Assembly: GCF_003254395.2 (NCBI RefSeq)
Contig: NC_037648.1
Span: 9,240,009 to 9,304,008 of the forward strand
Direction: 5' to 3'
DNA: 64,000 nucleotides
Source: Apis mellifera
Lineage: Eukaryota; Arthropoda; Insecta; Hymenoptera; Apidae
The notes under the pieces are model-generated. The model was given only the letters and a program-made list of their open reading frames with translations, was not told the DNA's origin and did not search any database. The translations under genes were made by a program, and so were the position numbers. Of this stretch, positions 36,151-47,820 are shown one piece after another (position 1 is the first letter of the stretch; every line of letters starts with the position of its first letter).

Positions 36151-36680
36151 TAAAATATTCGAATATTGATGGAAACATTAATGATTCGCGGTTATTTTAT
36201 AATTACAATTTAATTTGATTCAATTTAATTTTTAATGATAAAAAAGATCTTTTTTTTTGGATTATTTTATTATTCCATCGCTATCAAATTAATTTTATTT
36301 AATTTAATATAAATGCAATAATTCGAATATCAATATCAATTTTATTTGACCAAGGATTATTCGAAATAATTCTGTTTTTTATTTTCATCGATGATTTTTA
36401 TATTATACTTGAATAGGAAAATAATTTTACATGGGAACACTGTAAGATTGTTAAGTTAAAAATTAATAAATAAGTAATTAAAGTTTCCATTTTTTTGTAT
36501 TGCAATTATAATCTGGAATTCAATTCGAATTATTTTTTCCTTTTGCATTAACATTGAGATTCAAAATAAAAAAGAACTTATAATTATTAGTAATATATTA
36601 ATTATATCAACAGTAATTCTAAAACTTATTTAATTTTGTTTAATATCTTGTTTTAACAACGAACGAATGGAAACATTACG
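36151..36680. other. AT-rich non-coding DNA
   Basis: AT-rich. No feature seen. Confidence 0.55.
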
Positions 36681-36925
36681 AAACAATCGAAAATAATATT
36701 AATACACAAAACACACAATATACGTATAACTTGTCACGTTTTCGACAAGTAATTTCGGTAATTTTGGAGATTCATCCTGGTAATTACCTATTGAAATTAT
36801 TGAATATTATTTCCAGCGATCATAAAACGATCGTAATCTCTCGTAAAATGTAAAACCGATTTAATCGGTGCAACGACGTTACATTATTATTATTAATATT
36901 AAAATCGATATTTTTAAGAAAATAT

Positions 36926-37111
36926 ATGTGTAAACCGGTAATAAAGGAAATAAACGATACGCGAGGCGGAAGAGCAGATTTAATAATGCCAATTTTCAGC
37001 TACGATCCGCGCGTCAAAATTTCCAATTGTGAAAGGAGAATTACACGAAAACACGTAATAACGGCCGCGTATTTTTACCTATTCGTTTATTTATGCCTGG
37101 CTAGTGCTTAA
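36926..37111 (+). CDS. Candidate small ORF with C-terminal hydrophobic segment
   Basis: A 61-codon frame starting with ATG. The N-terminal two thirds are polar (MCKPVIKEINDTRGG...), and it ends with a hydrophobic run of about 18 residues that could span a membrane. Two further plus-strand frames overlap or follow: 37104-37442 (non-ATG start, other frame) and 37172-37369 (ATG, 65 codons, basic). Such stacking suggests a stop-poor GC-elevated block rather than a specific gene. No family is recognised and no promoter or splice site decides the matter. Confidence 0.2.
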   Translation: MCKPVIKEINDTRGGRADLIMPIFSYDPRVKISNCERRITRKHVITAAYFYLFVYLCLASA

Positions 37112-37440
37112 TCCATTTTACGAAAATTTAATTTTTCCGAATGAAGTGTTTTTAAAGACAATGCTCCTCGCATGCATGAACTTATTATTTTTTTCAATCG
37201 CGTCAACGAACAAACCGGACAATATGCGCGCAAATTTCTCTGGCACGGTGCGCGGGGGATTAAAACGCGTTCCAAACGAATTTCAAACGCATCGGTCGCA
37301 GAAAAATGGATTAAAATGGCGAGCAGAATTTTGGGATGGAAATCGAGATTTTATCGATTTGCCGAATGAACTTATTATTATTTTTAATCTCAAATTTGAT
37401 AGATCGGAGAATGGAAGAAATTCTAATTTTTCTTTCCAAT

Positions 37441-37840
37441 GAAATTTTCTTCCTTATCTTTTAATTATTGTTGTAAAGTATGATACATGATTTTCTAATT
37501 GAGAAATAGTTTTTCATTTGTATAGTTAGAATTGCTTTTTAGAGAAACTGTGTACAATATAAATTTTTTTATCGTACAATTTACTTTAATATCTATATAC
37601 AGAACGTGCAAAAAATTCTATTTACAAATCGATATGCAATCATTTGATGAAAACAGTTTCTAGCAGAACAAATAGCAATAACAAATATTTAAAAAATATT
37701 TTGTCTCTTTTCATCAAAACTTTTAATTAAAACCATTTACTTATCACTTTACATAACGAAAACGAAATAAATATACAACATCATAGCACAATTTCCAAAC
37801 TTATCCTTTAAACTTATCACGATGTCGGAAAGAAATATCG
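37441..37840. other. AT-rich non-coding DNA
   Basis: AT-rich. No feature seen. Confidence 0.55.
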
Positions 37841-38438
37841 AAAATCTAGATTTCTAAAAGTAATATTAAAATCTTCGAGCGTCGTCCCTTCATAACTATG
37901 TCGAAAACAAGATTCCAATATCCGAAATCGACGCAAATCGACATATAATTTTCAACCCCGTGGCCAGATAAAGGTTCTCCAAAACTGGAAACCGGCACGT
38001 ACAATACGTAACATTGGAGGATCGTCGGATTAGCCGAGTGCATTTTTCCCCTCGGGGAAGAAGAGAGGGAAATTATCGGTGGCCGAAACAAGGGGATATC
38101 GACGTGTTCGAATAACGTAACCAGGGTAATGTATGTGGGTCACGTACGCGGTGGAAAACGGTTAAAGGTAAGGAAAGGGAGTCTCTTCGAACGAAAAAGA
38201 GAGAGATATAGAAATGGAGCAGAAAAGAAACGAGGAAAGGAGGACTCGTCGATGCTTCTTCAACGAGAAAAGAGAGAAGAAGCAGGTTCATGCTCGGTGT
38301 TTGAATGACGAGAACAGAAGACGGGACCAAAGATAAACTTAAAGAGCGAGAAGGAAGGAGTGAGAGAAAGAGAGAGAAAAAGAGCCTAGTATAATGAAGG
38401 GAACGGTTTCAACCCTCAGTTTTGTTTCGCTCTGATTT

Positions 38439-38490
38439 GCTCTCTCTCTCTCTCTCTCTTTCTCCCTCTCTTTCTCCCTCGTTTCTCCCA
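38439..38490. repeat. CT microsatellite and pyrimidine tract
   Basis: (CT)n of about 20 bp continues into TCTCCCTCTCTTTCTCCCTC-type sequence. Confidence 0.85.
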
Positions 38491-38755
38491 GCCATTTACG
38501 GGCTGGAAACGAGCTACCTGAGGATATTCTACGAGAAAAAGGTCTGGGCGATTTCAGGGGAGAGGGGAAGAGAAGAAAGTGGAAAGTTGGCGAGCGTGAA
38601 GAGGAGGACCGGCCAGAAAGAGAGGGGGAGAGGGCAGGAATTAACGAGCGAAATCGTATGAACTCTTCTCGCTGTTTACTTTTGTGAATTAAAAGCAGTC
38701 GAAGCGCAAAAAGCTGGTGGAAACTGGTCGAAACTCGTTTATCTCCACGCTTCTT

Positions 38756-38790
38756 TCCTCTCCTCTCCTCTCCTCTCCTCTCTCTCCTCT
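38756..38790. repeat. CTCTC pentanucleotide repeat
   Basis: Several tandem TCCTC/CTCTC units. Confidence 0.85.
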
Positions 38791-39310
38791 GTCTTTGTCC
38801 CGCAATTTTATCGTTGTTAAAATGAAATAAAATGAAGTGGAAGGAGGGATGGAAGAGGTGTATACACGAAGGGTTGGAAATGAAGGGGATGGAAAATTGA
38901 AGGGAAGCAAGGAGACATTGTTAGGCGTTAGGGGGAAAGGAAGAGAGGAGAAGGCGCGAGAACAAATTGGCGGAGGAGGAACGAAGGTAAAAGCATCCGC
39001 TTCGAACTCGGTGTTTACCGGAAGGGATAGAAAAACAGTGGAAATAGTCGTAGCCACGCTCGCGGTCCCGCTCGTGCCCCAGCTCGTGCTCATTTGCATA
39101 CCTCTTCGACCGACTTGCGCTTTGAATTTTTCAACTCTTACTGCTGAATCTACGCGGAACGTGAAACCGTGCTCTTTCAACTTCAATAGAAATATAATGA
39201 TAAGGGGTTGGCCCCCACCAGTTTCTTCGAGCCTTTGAGAGTACGAGCACGTAAGAATGTTCCTTTCTTGATCTCGAGTTCTCTGGACTACGTGAGTAGG
39301 TAATGAGGTT

Positions 39311-40500
39311 ACATTTAGAACGAGAATTTGCTCTCTTTTGGAAGCAACGATGGATTACAATGATGGGTTTTGTTGATATATATTTTTTTCAATATTTATG
39401 AGTGATGAGGAATTAAATTAGCTTTGAATTAAGATAGAAGAAAAGATTATAAGGTTTAGTTATTGATATTATTGATATGTAGTACTATTTTATTTTTCGC
39501 ATAATTCTGCTCTTGCATCTGGACTTTCGAGATATAAATGAGAGTTGAAGTTAAAAATTATAGAATTTAGTTAACATATATTTTTATTCTTTTCGTGAAA
39601 TTTGCCATCTAGAATTTTAAATTAGAATACATGAGAATATTTCTAAGTAAGGGGAATTTTTATCTTTTCTTTGGAAAGTTTTTCTTTGCTAGGGGAAATG
39701 ATTGAAAGTAATTTTAGATTCCTAAAAGCATATACATTTTTTTAATTTTATTTAAAAATTAATAGCATATAATCTGTCTGTGTCTCTAATATATTTTTAT
39801 CTTTGAAAACTTAGATAGTATTACAATAGAAACATTATATTCGATTAATAAATGTCCTTTTTTTCTGTTCATACTACCATTTAGAATAATATTGAAAACT
39901 ATATCGATCACTTTAAGTGACAACGCGTTGTGTGAGCTTTTAATACGATTTCGACGATGATTGCGTACCTCTTAACTTTCAATTTGAGTTTCATGAAACG
40001 AGATATCTCTTTTATCGGAGAATAAAAAACTAGAAATGAACATTGATAAATGTCAACAAGCAAACGAGAGATTTATAATCAAATATATCATAATAGAAAC
40101 ACGTAGAGCCCATTCAAATATTTTAATGATATTTAAAAAAAAAATATAAAATTTCTTAATAAGAAATATTCTTCCATAAGATTTCCAAGCTGAGTAAATA
40201 TTGAGTACAAATATTTCCTAATACATTTGAATAAAAGCCTTAATTAATAATTTTACTTTAAAATAGGAAACAGTTAATTTTTCTATCTCATTTCTAAAAA
40301 GGAAAAATTAAAAAACAATTTTGAAACGGAGAATTAACGAATTTTAATCAATTTAATACAAAACTCTCTTCCTCTTTTACAACCATTTAAAATTTAAAAT
40401 TTGATCTAAAGTTATTTTGTATTTTTGATAAATTGATACGAAAAAAGAAGAAAAAAAAAGAAATGTAAAAAATGGAAAGCAACATAACTTACATACCAAA
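39311..40500. other. AT-rich non-coding DNA
   Basis: AT-rich with no specific feature. A slight CpG patch lies at 39900-39970. Confidence 0.5.
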
Positions 40501-40960
40501 ATCTTCATATACGCGGATTCGAATTCATTTTTCAATTTAATGGATTAACGAAAACTCGATTGCCGTGACGAAAATTGGCCAAAAAGAATGCGCCAATGTA
40601 ACCAAGCCAGCGCTCTTCATTATTTTCCGCATAACGATCCAAAAGTGAATTACTCCCGATAGCACGAAATTTCCACGGAATTTTTCCATTGATATTCGAA
40701 GCGAAATCTGTTCGAATTCCGTGCCGCAAAAACTTTGGAAAATATGCACGCGAGGACACGAAATTCAGTAATCCAATGCATTAAACGCTCGTTTTAATTA
40801 CCCTCGTCGATTATCCTCCTTCCAAACCTTTTCGAACAAATGCGAAATTATGTATATATTCGAGCGTTGAAACGATAGCTGTGAGAATTACCGATTAAAA
40901 TGCGAATGAGAACATATAATAACGCGGGTTGATCATATTTCTTCCTTTCTGTTTATCTAT
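40501..40960. promoter_or_regulatory. GC-elevated block
   Basis: Two overlapping minus frames of 70-75 codons at 40759-40532, neither recognisable and in competing frames. Treated as candidate conserved non-coding DNA. Confidence 0.25.
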
Positions 40961-41559
40961 GTTTACGTCTGTTTGTATCTTTTTCGATTATTTTCTTCTG
41001 AATCGATCCAAATTAATCGATTAAATTGATTAAATGATTTCTCCAAATGAATTGTCTTTTGAGGAAAGTTAAAAGGGTAGTAGTTTTCGAAAAGTTTTAA
41101 AATTTCTCTCGCAAAGAATGAAACGAGGTATTTTTAGTCTTTAATGTAAAATTTTAATCAAATCCAATAGTTCAAAACTGAAATGTCAAAGTTTCATAAG
41201 ACATGAAATGGTAAAGTTAAGATTGGAAATAAATAGAAAAATATTAATACAGAATAAAATTATTTATCCGATGGAAATATAGAATGATGAAATATTTATA
41301 TATAAATTTATAATTTGTAATAGAATAATTTTTATTTTACGATTTATCAAAATATATAAGATCAAATGAATAAATGAATAAATTTTTTTTAAATAATACG
41401 TCTCTATTTCATAAATATACATTCTTCTAATCTCTTCATTCTTTCCTGACAAAATCACATAGTGCAATTATATAAATTGATTGAGAAAGAAAAAGATAAC
41501 TCGATGACCTATTTCGATCGCTGTTCAATAAAATTACAACTATGAAACTTAAACGATAA

Positions 41560-41850
41560 ATAGGATCGTTTGCAGTACGCTAATATCCTTTGTCTAAAAT
41601 AGCTTCTTGCCTTCGAAGCCGCGTTATAAACGTGACAACGAAAACCCTTCGTGTTTTTGCTTCGTTGAACGATATTCTGAAGCTGGAAGAAGAAGCGTCA
41701 CGCTTCATCCGGTCAGTCTTCCGGCAGGTTTTCAATGTTGAATGACGGCGGACCGATATGGCCACGGTAAACGAATCACCTTTGTGCTCCACTTTGATTC
41801 AACTTCTTCTTTCACGATACTCTCTTTTCAGATTTCGAGGTCGCGATTTG
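41560..41850. promoter_or_regulatory. GC-elevated block, possible plus-strand exon
   Basis: A plus frame without ATG runs about 60 codons and ends at TGA near 41742. Its last part reads LNDILKLEEEASRFIRSVFR, which looks helical and protein-like. The minus strand is also open for 70 codons (41792-41580). No strong acceptor/donor pair is seen. The DNA from 40961 to 41559 before it is AT-rich and featureless. Confidence 0.25.
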
Positions 41851-42990
41851 TAAAACTTGATACAAATTCACGAAGGGATTTGTGTGGATCGAGAATTATT
41901 GGAAATAAAATGGCAGTTTAAAGAAGGATATTAGATTTATCTGATATAATTTTGTTCAAGTTTGTACAATCGTTCGTTGGATGCTTTGTAAACCTTATTG
42001 TAGGAAGGATATTTTAAATGAAATAAAATAATGAAAGGAAAATTCTTTTTTTGGTGATCTATATATTACGAATATTCTATTCTACAAATTCGATAAGTAC
42101 GAAAAAATTTTAATTTGGTTTTTAAATTATTGTTTCACAATCTGAAAAGATATCTGTTTATCAATCGTTTGTCAATCGAAGATAACACATGGAATATTTT
42201 TTTTCTATATGTAAATTAACTTCGTACAAATTGAAAATTTTATCGAAAACGTTAAAAGCTAAATAATTTTATGATGTATGTTAAAACTGAATATCAAACG
42301 TGTTTTATTTCGAAACGAAGTTTCCGATATATTTTTTTCTTCCAACAAATATGGAGAGTGGTAATGAATATTGAAAGCATTTTTTAAAATACTGAATTCA
42401 TTGAACAATGATAATAGTCTTATTAATCAATACTTATCAATGAAATAATATGTATACATTTTCTGAAATTTATATAATTTATAAATATTGTTTTTATCAT
42501 TATTCCATTAATTAAATGTTCCCACTATGAATATGGACGTTTCAGAATAATGGAAGGAAAAAAATTTTTCAATATAATATTCATATTTATTAATTAATAT
42601 AAATATTATTTCAATAAAGATTTATATTCAAATTTATATTCATAATAGAATTAACTTATTTTTTAAAAACCCACATATTAAATTCTAATATTTCCAAGAT
42701 AAATATCATTATATTTTATGGTTTTATTATTTGGCTGTTACATTTGGCTGTTAATTGTGTTAAAACATAAATAATATAAATATAAATCACAGTATATAAA
42801 TATATATATAACATATGAGAAAGAAAAATATATTCCAGAAATTGTTTCAATATAAATTTATTCACTTCTATGTGATATCTTTTACAATTAAATTCAAATT
42901 TTCTCATTTCAATCCTTTAATTTCTTTTTTTGATATATTTTTCAATAAATAAATGTATATATCACATATATATATATAATTTATCTTAAA
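41851..42990. other. AT-rich non-coding DNA
   Basis: AT-rich, with short (TA)n runs near 42795-42810 and 42966-42980. No gene. Confidence 0.55.
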
Positions 42991-42996
42991 ACTCGA

Positions 42997-43405
42997 TTAA
43001 ATTCTATTAAAAATTAGGAAAACTTTAAATTTTGAAGATACACTTATAACTTTAAAGATAGTCAATGAATGAACGATCATTAGAAGCGAGGATCTGTATT
43101 TTTTAAAACGCTTTTTAATTTTTCTCGACTTCCTTACATATCCTTACATATAAATGAAAAAATAATTTTTGATCGTTTACTATCTTCATCCTTGTCTTTT
43201 ATTCGAAGTTCTCGCTTACATCTTAATCTCATCTCAAACTCCAGACAGTGGTGATTTCTGGAAATGGTACTCCAAAAAGAAATATACATCAACGAGTCAC
43301 AATTCCATTCTTAAACTCCAAATTATACTTCGACCTCTTATATCTCAACAACCAATTAAAATATCAGGATGAATCAAAAAGCAATTTCAATAAGCTTATG
43401 ATATA
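42997..43405. repeat. Dispersed repeat, copy 2 (decayed)
   Basis: Same orientation and order of landmarks as copy 1: ATTAAAAATTAGGAAAACTT at the start, GAATGAACGATCATT (43067-43081), GTTTACTATC, CAAACTCCAGAC (43235-43246), then TATCTCAACAACCAATT and AGCAATTTCAAT near the end. Only one head unit is present. Many CpG of copy 1 are TpG, CpA or otherwise lost here. No coding frame is preserved. Confidence 0.75.
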
Positions 43406-43900
43406 AGATTCTTCACTGTCGTAAAGTGAAATTGCATGAGATATTCTCGGGTGAAATTTTTCTCGATCGAGGAATACGAAGTAACGCTTAATTTTAATGT
43501 TAATTTCATATACGCTCGGCGATATACGATTTTCTTTCAACTAACTAATGCGTGTCCACGACGCAGAGAAACGAGTCGTCACGGTCGAAATTCACGGTGG
43601 TTGGAACACAGCTTAATGCGTCCCTCATTTTCATTACGGTCCTTCGATACCATTAGCATGCGCGGCCGCAGCATCCGCGTTTTACCTTGCAAAATGAAAA
43701 TAGCGTTCCCCGGTATAACGGGCGATGTTCGTCGAATGAAAATGCCGTTACCGTGCTGCGGCCACGATAACACGGTCGAGGGAAATTGATCCCTGTGTTT
43801 AAGATCCGCCACGCCCCCATCGTGATTCTCCACGCCTCTGATTCGAGTTTTGTCCAAATTTCACCGCGCCAAGACACTCAAGAATCCCGTTTTATTCTCG
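43406..43900. promoter_or_regulatory. CpG-containing block next to dispersed repeat
   Basis: CpG-dense (GCATGCGCGGCCGCAGCATC near 43660). Open on the plus strand for 117 codons (43436-43789) and on the minus strand in two frames (43857-43579; 43877-43653). Competing frames argue against a specific coding call. Candidate conserved or regulatory DNA. Confidence 0.3.
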
Positions 43901-45060
43901 AATGTCGAAGCGTGTTTGTTGATGAAATAAAAAAAAAAAAGAAAAGTGAGATTCGCGTATAAATATGAATGAATTATGCAAACATCGAGTTTTGTAACTA
44001 TGTGTAACTATTGCCACGATTTTGAACGTTTTGAATGTCGAAAAGGTGGGACAAATGAATTTGGGATTTGGGAAATGTTCTTCGGGGACGTGGTCCCAAA
44101 GCGCTCAAGAAGTAGATTAAATCAACGTAGGATTACGTTTAATTTTACGGTTAAGTTTCAATCCAGATTAATGAAAATCTAAATTAAATTCGTTAAATAA
44201 GATCGATTATTTAATGAATAATTAAATAAGAATAAGATCTCACTTTGAAAGTACGAGATCGTTGGACTTATTTTATGGTATCGTTTCGAAAAAAGTGAAG
44301 CTTTCTTTGTAATTATACGAATAAAATGGAGTGGAAAGCGATAAGTTTTGCGCGTTTAAGGAATATTAGTAATTTTCCATTAATCCTAAGGTATTGTTAT
44401 ACAAAACTTTATCCAAAAACGGTTTATCTTCGTTAACGTCTCAATGTACAACCTTATTAACGAATATCAAATTATCAGTTTTATCTATTCACTGTAAAAT
44501 GTTGATTGATTACCGAAAGCGAATTAGGCCATTCTTAAAGCGATTAAATTCTCATTTCAAGAAGATCCTTTACATCGTTTCTCAAGTTTCTATAAAAGTA
44601 ATTTATCAATTTATATCATCCTATGTACTTTCGATACAGATTATCAAATTTTCAATAAGGAAATGGATATTAAATTTAATTAACACAGTTGATCAATTTT
44701 CATATACTCTTGATCACATAAAAGAAAAGAGACATAAAAATTCTCATAAAATTCTACGAGATAAATCCACAATCCCCTCTTTTCTCAAACAGAGGAGAGA
44801 CAGAGAGGAGTAAAAAAATGAATCAATTTAAAAAATACTTGTTTCAACTTCAATTCGCGTTTCACCATCCCAACATCCGACAGCCACCAAAACTTCTCTC
44901 TCCTTCCCTTCGATTCTCATACACAACTCTCTCGCACAACAATCCACCGAGAATCTCTCGAATCCCCGTCAAGCCAAGTAATAACGTTGGTTGGAAAATT
45001 CGTGACGTGTTGTTGTTTTTCGTAACATCTAGGAAAGTGACTTTCCACGGCGATTGATAC
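43901..45060. other. Mixed AT-rich DNA before the second CpG island
   Basis: Mostly AT-rich. The 139-codon plus frame at 44394-44813 starts at a non-ATG codon and has random AT-driven composition, so it is not called. 44860-45060 is moderately GC-elevated and open on both strands without motifs. Confidence 0.45.
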
Positions 45061-46560
45061 CATCCCTCGAAGAGACCGCAGAGGGTCCGTTGGAACGAGG
45101 ACTCGTGGAGTTGGGGGGAGGGGAGCGAGACCACGGGTCTTTCGAGACCCTCGTTAAAACCTATCCCCGAACGACCGAGTTGGAAATAGTTGGAAAAGAT
45201 GTACCTCTCGTTGCTGAAACAATCCCCCGTGGAACTTTATTGTTGATTATTCAGACGAATTTATCGCGACTCGTTTGTTGTTGATCCCCCGCGCCCGTTA
45301 AACTTGTTGATCCTCGCGAGTGTGCGCCGCCATCGAACGCGTCTCCTCGTGGAATTCACCGTGGAAACTGAAAACGGATAACACTGTACGCTCGCTCGTG
45401 CGGCGTTCGAGCGTGTCGAGTGGAGGAGGAACGAGCCGTCGCTTGTTGTGTTATGAAAACGGATACGGACGAACGTGATCGAAGAAGAGGAAGAATAGTT
45501 GTTTTGTTCGCTCGTTCGGTTGTAAAAAGGGTGGAGGGAGAGAGGGAGGGAGATTGTTAGCGTCTCGAAGAAGATTGTTGTTTCTTCGTTTCTCTCTTCG
45601 GGAGGGGAAAGTATTTTTTATGGAATTGAAAAGAAGTGAATCACCGACGATCATCGTATTTTCATCGTGTACGAAAAAAAACCAGTTGCAAAGTTTTTCT
45701 CGACAATTCTTCTTTATCTTAAATAAAAATTCAAAGTGAGTAAAAGAGAAATACATAGTAAATGAAACGGAGTTTTTGCGATCGGATCAGTATTAAGGAT
45801 CTTCCCCGTGCGATAAGAAGAAAGAAAGAAAGAAAGAAAGAAGGAAAGAGGATGAAATATACAAATGGAGATACGAGCGACACCGATTTAACTTGATTAA
45901 AAATTGGAAAAAGGATCGTTTTACACCGCGCTTTTAACACCGAATGTGCTTGGAAATTACGAAGAAGATTAAGAAATTCCCCAAAGTTCCCCGAAAGGAG
46001 TTTGTCCCCAAGGAAACGCTCTTGTCCACGATAAAATTTCTTGGAGAAATTTCGAAAAGTGGATCTTCCGCGAAATTTTCGAAATCGAACCAGCGATCAA
46101 GAAGAATCGTTTTGTGGAAAGTTGTGTAATTGTAGGGAGTGGATGACGAGTCTCGGCTAAACACGAGCAAACAGGTCTCCTCGAGGAGGTTCTCCCTTCG
46201 AGGGAAACTGGAAAGCTTGGTGAATTGTTGGAGCGGAAGCTGAGCCGAGGGAGCGTCGAATCGAGCATCGAGTCGAAGGTGGACGGGATCGGATCGGGGG
46301 AAGGGAGAGGAAGGGAGAGAAAGAAATTCGAAACGGCTGCTCGACGAAAGTGGGTGTGGTGTGGATCGAAGGATCGATCTCGTTGGGAAATCGATCCGGA
46401 CAACTCTGCCAGATGACTTTAAGGAGGGTCCACGAGGACTCGGCTGACACGTCGTCGATATTCGAGTACGAGGACGTGATAAAGTTATAATAACAGGAGG
46501 GAGCCTTAAGTTTGAAAAATCGTTGAGAGAGAAATATATCTAGTTAGTACCCGCTCCTAT
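45061..46560 (+). promoter_or_regulatory. Second CpG-rich island, putative promoter and 5' leader
   Basis: High GC and CpG (CGCGAGTGTGCGCCGCCATC near 45315; CGCTCGCTCGTGCGGCGTTC near 45390), with purine-rich tracts including an AAAG tetranucleotide repeat (about 45819-45848). An initiator-like TCAGTAT lies near 45786. No TATA box is clear. It lies immediately upstream of the only convincing coding exon and shares its strand bias, so it is read as that gene's promoter plus 5' UTR. Minus-strand frames at 46450-45934 are stop-poor shadows with no recognisable product. Confidence 0.5.
45819..45848. repeat. AAAG microsatellite
   Basis: About seven AAAG/GAAA units in tandem. Confidence 0.9.
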
Positions 46561-46719
46561 TTCCCTTAAAAAAAAAAAAAAGAAAAGAGAAATAAAAAAG
46601 AGAGAGAGATATATATATATTCATATACCTAGATATATATGTATACATAAATGATATATTGATGTTAATCGAAGTTTATTGATCGATCGTTTTTCTTCCC
46701 ACTCCCGTTCTGTTGAAAG

Positions 46720-46798
46720 ATAAAACCGATTTGGCGACGATTCCTAGGGGTGGGGTGGGGGTGACACGGAAAATTGGCGAGGAAACACGAGGGGAAAA
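46720..46798 (+). other. 5' UTR part of first coding exon
   Basis: A pyrimidine tract (TTTTTCTTCCCACTCCCGTT) and AG at 46718-46719 form a good acceptor, so the exon could begin at 46720. Alternatively the leader is continuous with the upstream island. Confidence 0.35.
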
Positions 46799-46987
46799 AT
46801 GGCGATGGTAATATCGCCCCGTAGCAAGATCGTGACATTGTCGTTGTTGATCGGTATTATCACGGTGGTGGCGTTCATAGTGACTGTGATCGGGATATGG
46901 CACAAGAGCGAGAAACCTGGCAAGACTGGGACGAAGGTGGTCAGCAGCAAGCTTCAACAGATCACCGGATACACTGCCACCAAACAC
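46799..46987 (+). CDS. First coding exon of an unidentified single-pass membrane protein
   Basis: An ATG in a good insect start context (GGAAAAATGG) opens a 63-codon frame that ends exactly, in phase 0, at a near-consensus donor (CAC|GTGAGTAG, GT at 46988-46989). The protein begins MAMVISPRSK and has one hydrophobic segment at about residues 11-34 (Ile, Val, Leu, Gly, ending IGIW). A Lys/Ser/Thr/Gln-rich stretch to residue 63 follows. It reads as a signal-anchor or uncleaved leader; type II topology is possible but positive charges flank both sides. Codons are GC-richer than the flanking intron. The rest of the gene must lie downstream, probably outside the window; I found no certain second exon. 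Family not recognised. The frame continues past the donor to 47152, but composition changes to intron-like there. Confidence 0.6.
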
Positions 46988-47820
46988 GTGAGTAGAAAAT
47001 TCCTTTCATACCGGATGGAACGGCGAATAATAACCCGCCCTGCGCAATTCCACTCTCGCGTGGAAAAATATTTTTTTCACGATTGGGTTGCCTTCAGAAA
47101 TGCTTATGTAGATATCGGTATATTGTACGTACGGTATGTTGTTTTGTTGTGATCTCGAATTAAGTCTCATCGTGAAATCGTGTTTTTGTGTAAAAAAAAA
47201 AAAAAAAAAAGTAAAGTACGGATGACGGTTTTTATACGTTTGTGCGATGCAGGTAGGAGATTTTTATGAATCTTTTTTTCGGAATTTCAAGTTTCAAGAG
47301 GCAATATTTTCCTCTTGGGGGAATCTTCGATCGATTAAATTTTTATAAGTATTCTTATGAAGTTGAAATTTTAAAGGGTAATTTTCCTATAGGAATTTTC
47401 CTCCAGTTTTTAGAACTTGTATATATTGGTTTTGTAATTGAGAGATAAGAGAATGTTAAAAATACGTATTGAGAAGATAATTGGATTTGGATATTTTAAT
47501 TTCAATATGGATAATGTAACGAAAAACATTTCATACTTTTCCATTCGAGCAAATTATACTTATTCCAATTTCTTTTTTCCATGCAGAGAGCAAAAGATCA
47601 TTCCGAAAGAGGACAATTACTCTTAAAATCTAGTATAAAACAAAATATACTTAGAGATATATTATAACATCTCATTAACACATTTAATTATTCCTCTAAA
47701 AGAATAAGCTGTCAACAAAATTTAATCAAGCAAAAGCTTTCTACGATAATTAAATTATACCCAACTTGTTTTTCATCATTAACTTCTATGAATGTTTCTA
47801 CTTCGAAATAATTTTTCCAC
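46988..47820 (+). other. Start of putative intron, AT-rich
   Basis: It begins with GTGAGTAG after the coding exon. AT-rich, with an A19 run at 47192-47210. No acceptor-flanked exon is convincing here. Confidence 0.45.

Larger units (their letters stand above)
37841..39310. promoter_or_regulatory. Long GC- and purine/pyrimidine-rich region
   Basis: About 1.4 kb of raised GC with strand-asymmetric tracts: purine-rich at 38160-38400, CT-rich at 38439-38490, purine-rich at 38560-38640 and CTCTC-rich at 38756-38790. The CT tract ends in a strong acceptor (TTTCTCCCAG, AG 38490-38491); downstream, two plus frames stay open to about 38660, so no single frame is favoured. Long frames on both strands at 38690-39240 lack ATG starts or motifs. 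Could be a promoter/5' UTR region or an intronic regulatory block. Confidence 0.35.

Noticed and set aside
38689..39186. 165-codon minus frame, the longest in the window
   Set aside because: TTG start, and the C-terminal half is Arg/Glu/Gly low-complexity from a CTCTC repeat. No recognisable domain.
44394..44813. 139-codon plus frame
   Set aside because: Non-ATG start, with Lys/Ile/Leu/Ser composition expected of AT-rich DNA and no splice or promoter signal.
46988..47152. Continuation of the membrane-protein frame past 46987
   Set aside because: The near-consensus GTGAGT donor and an abrupt change to intron-like composition argue that coding ends at 46987.
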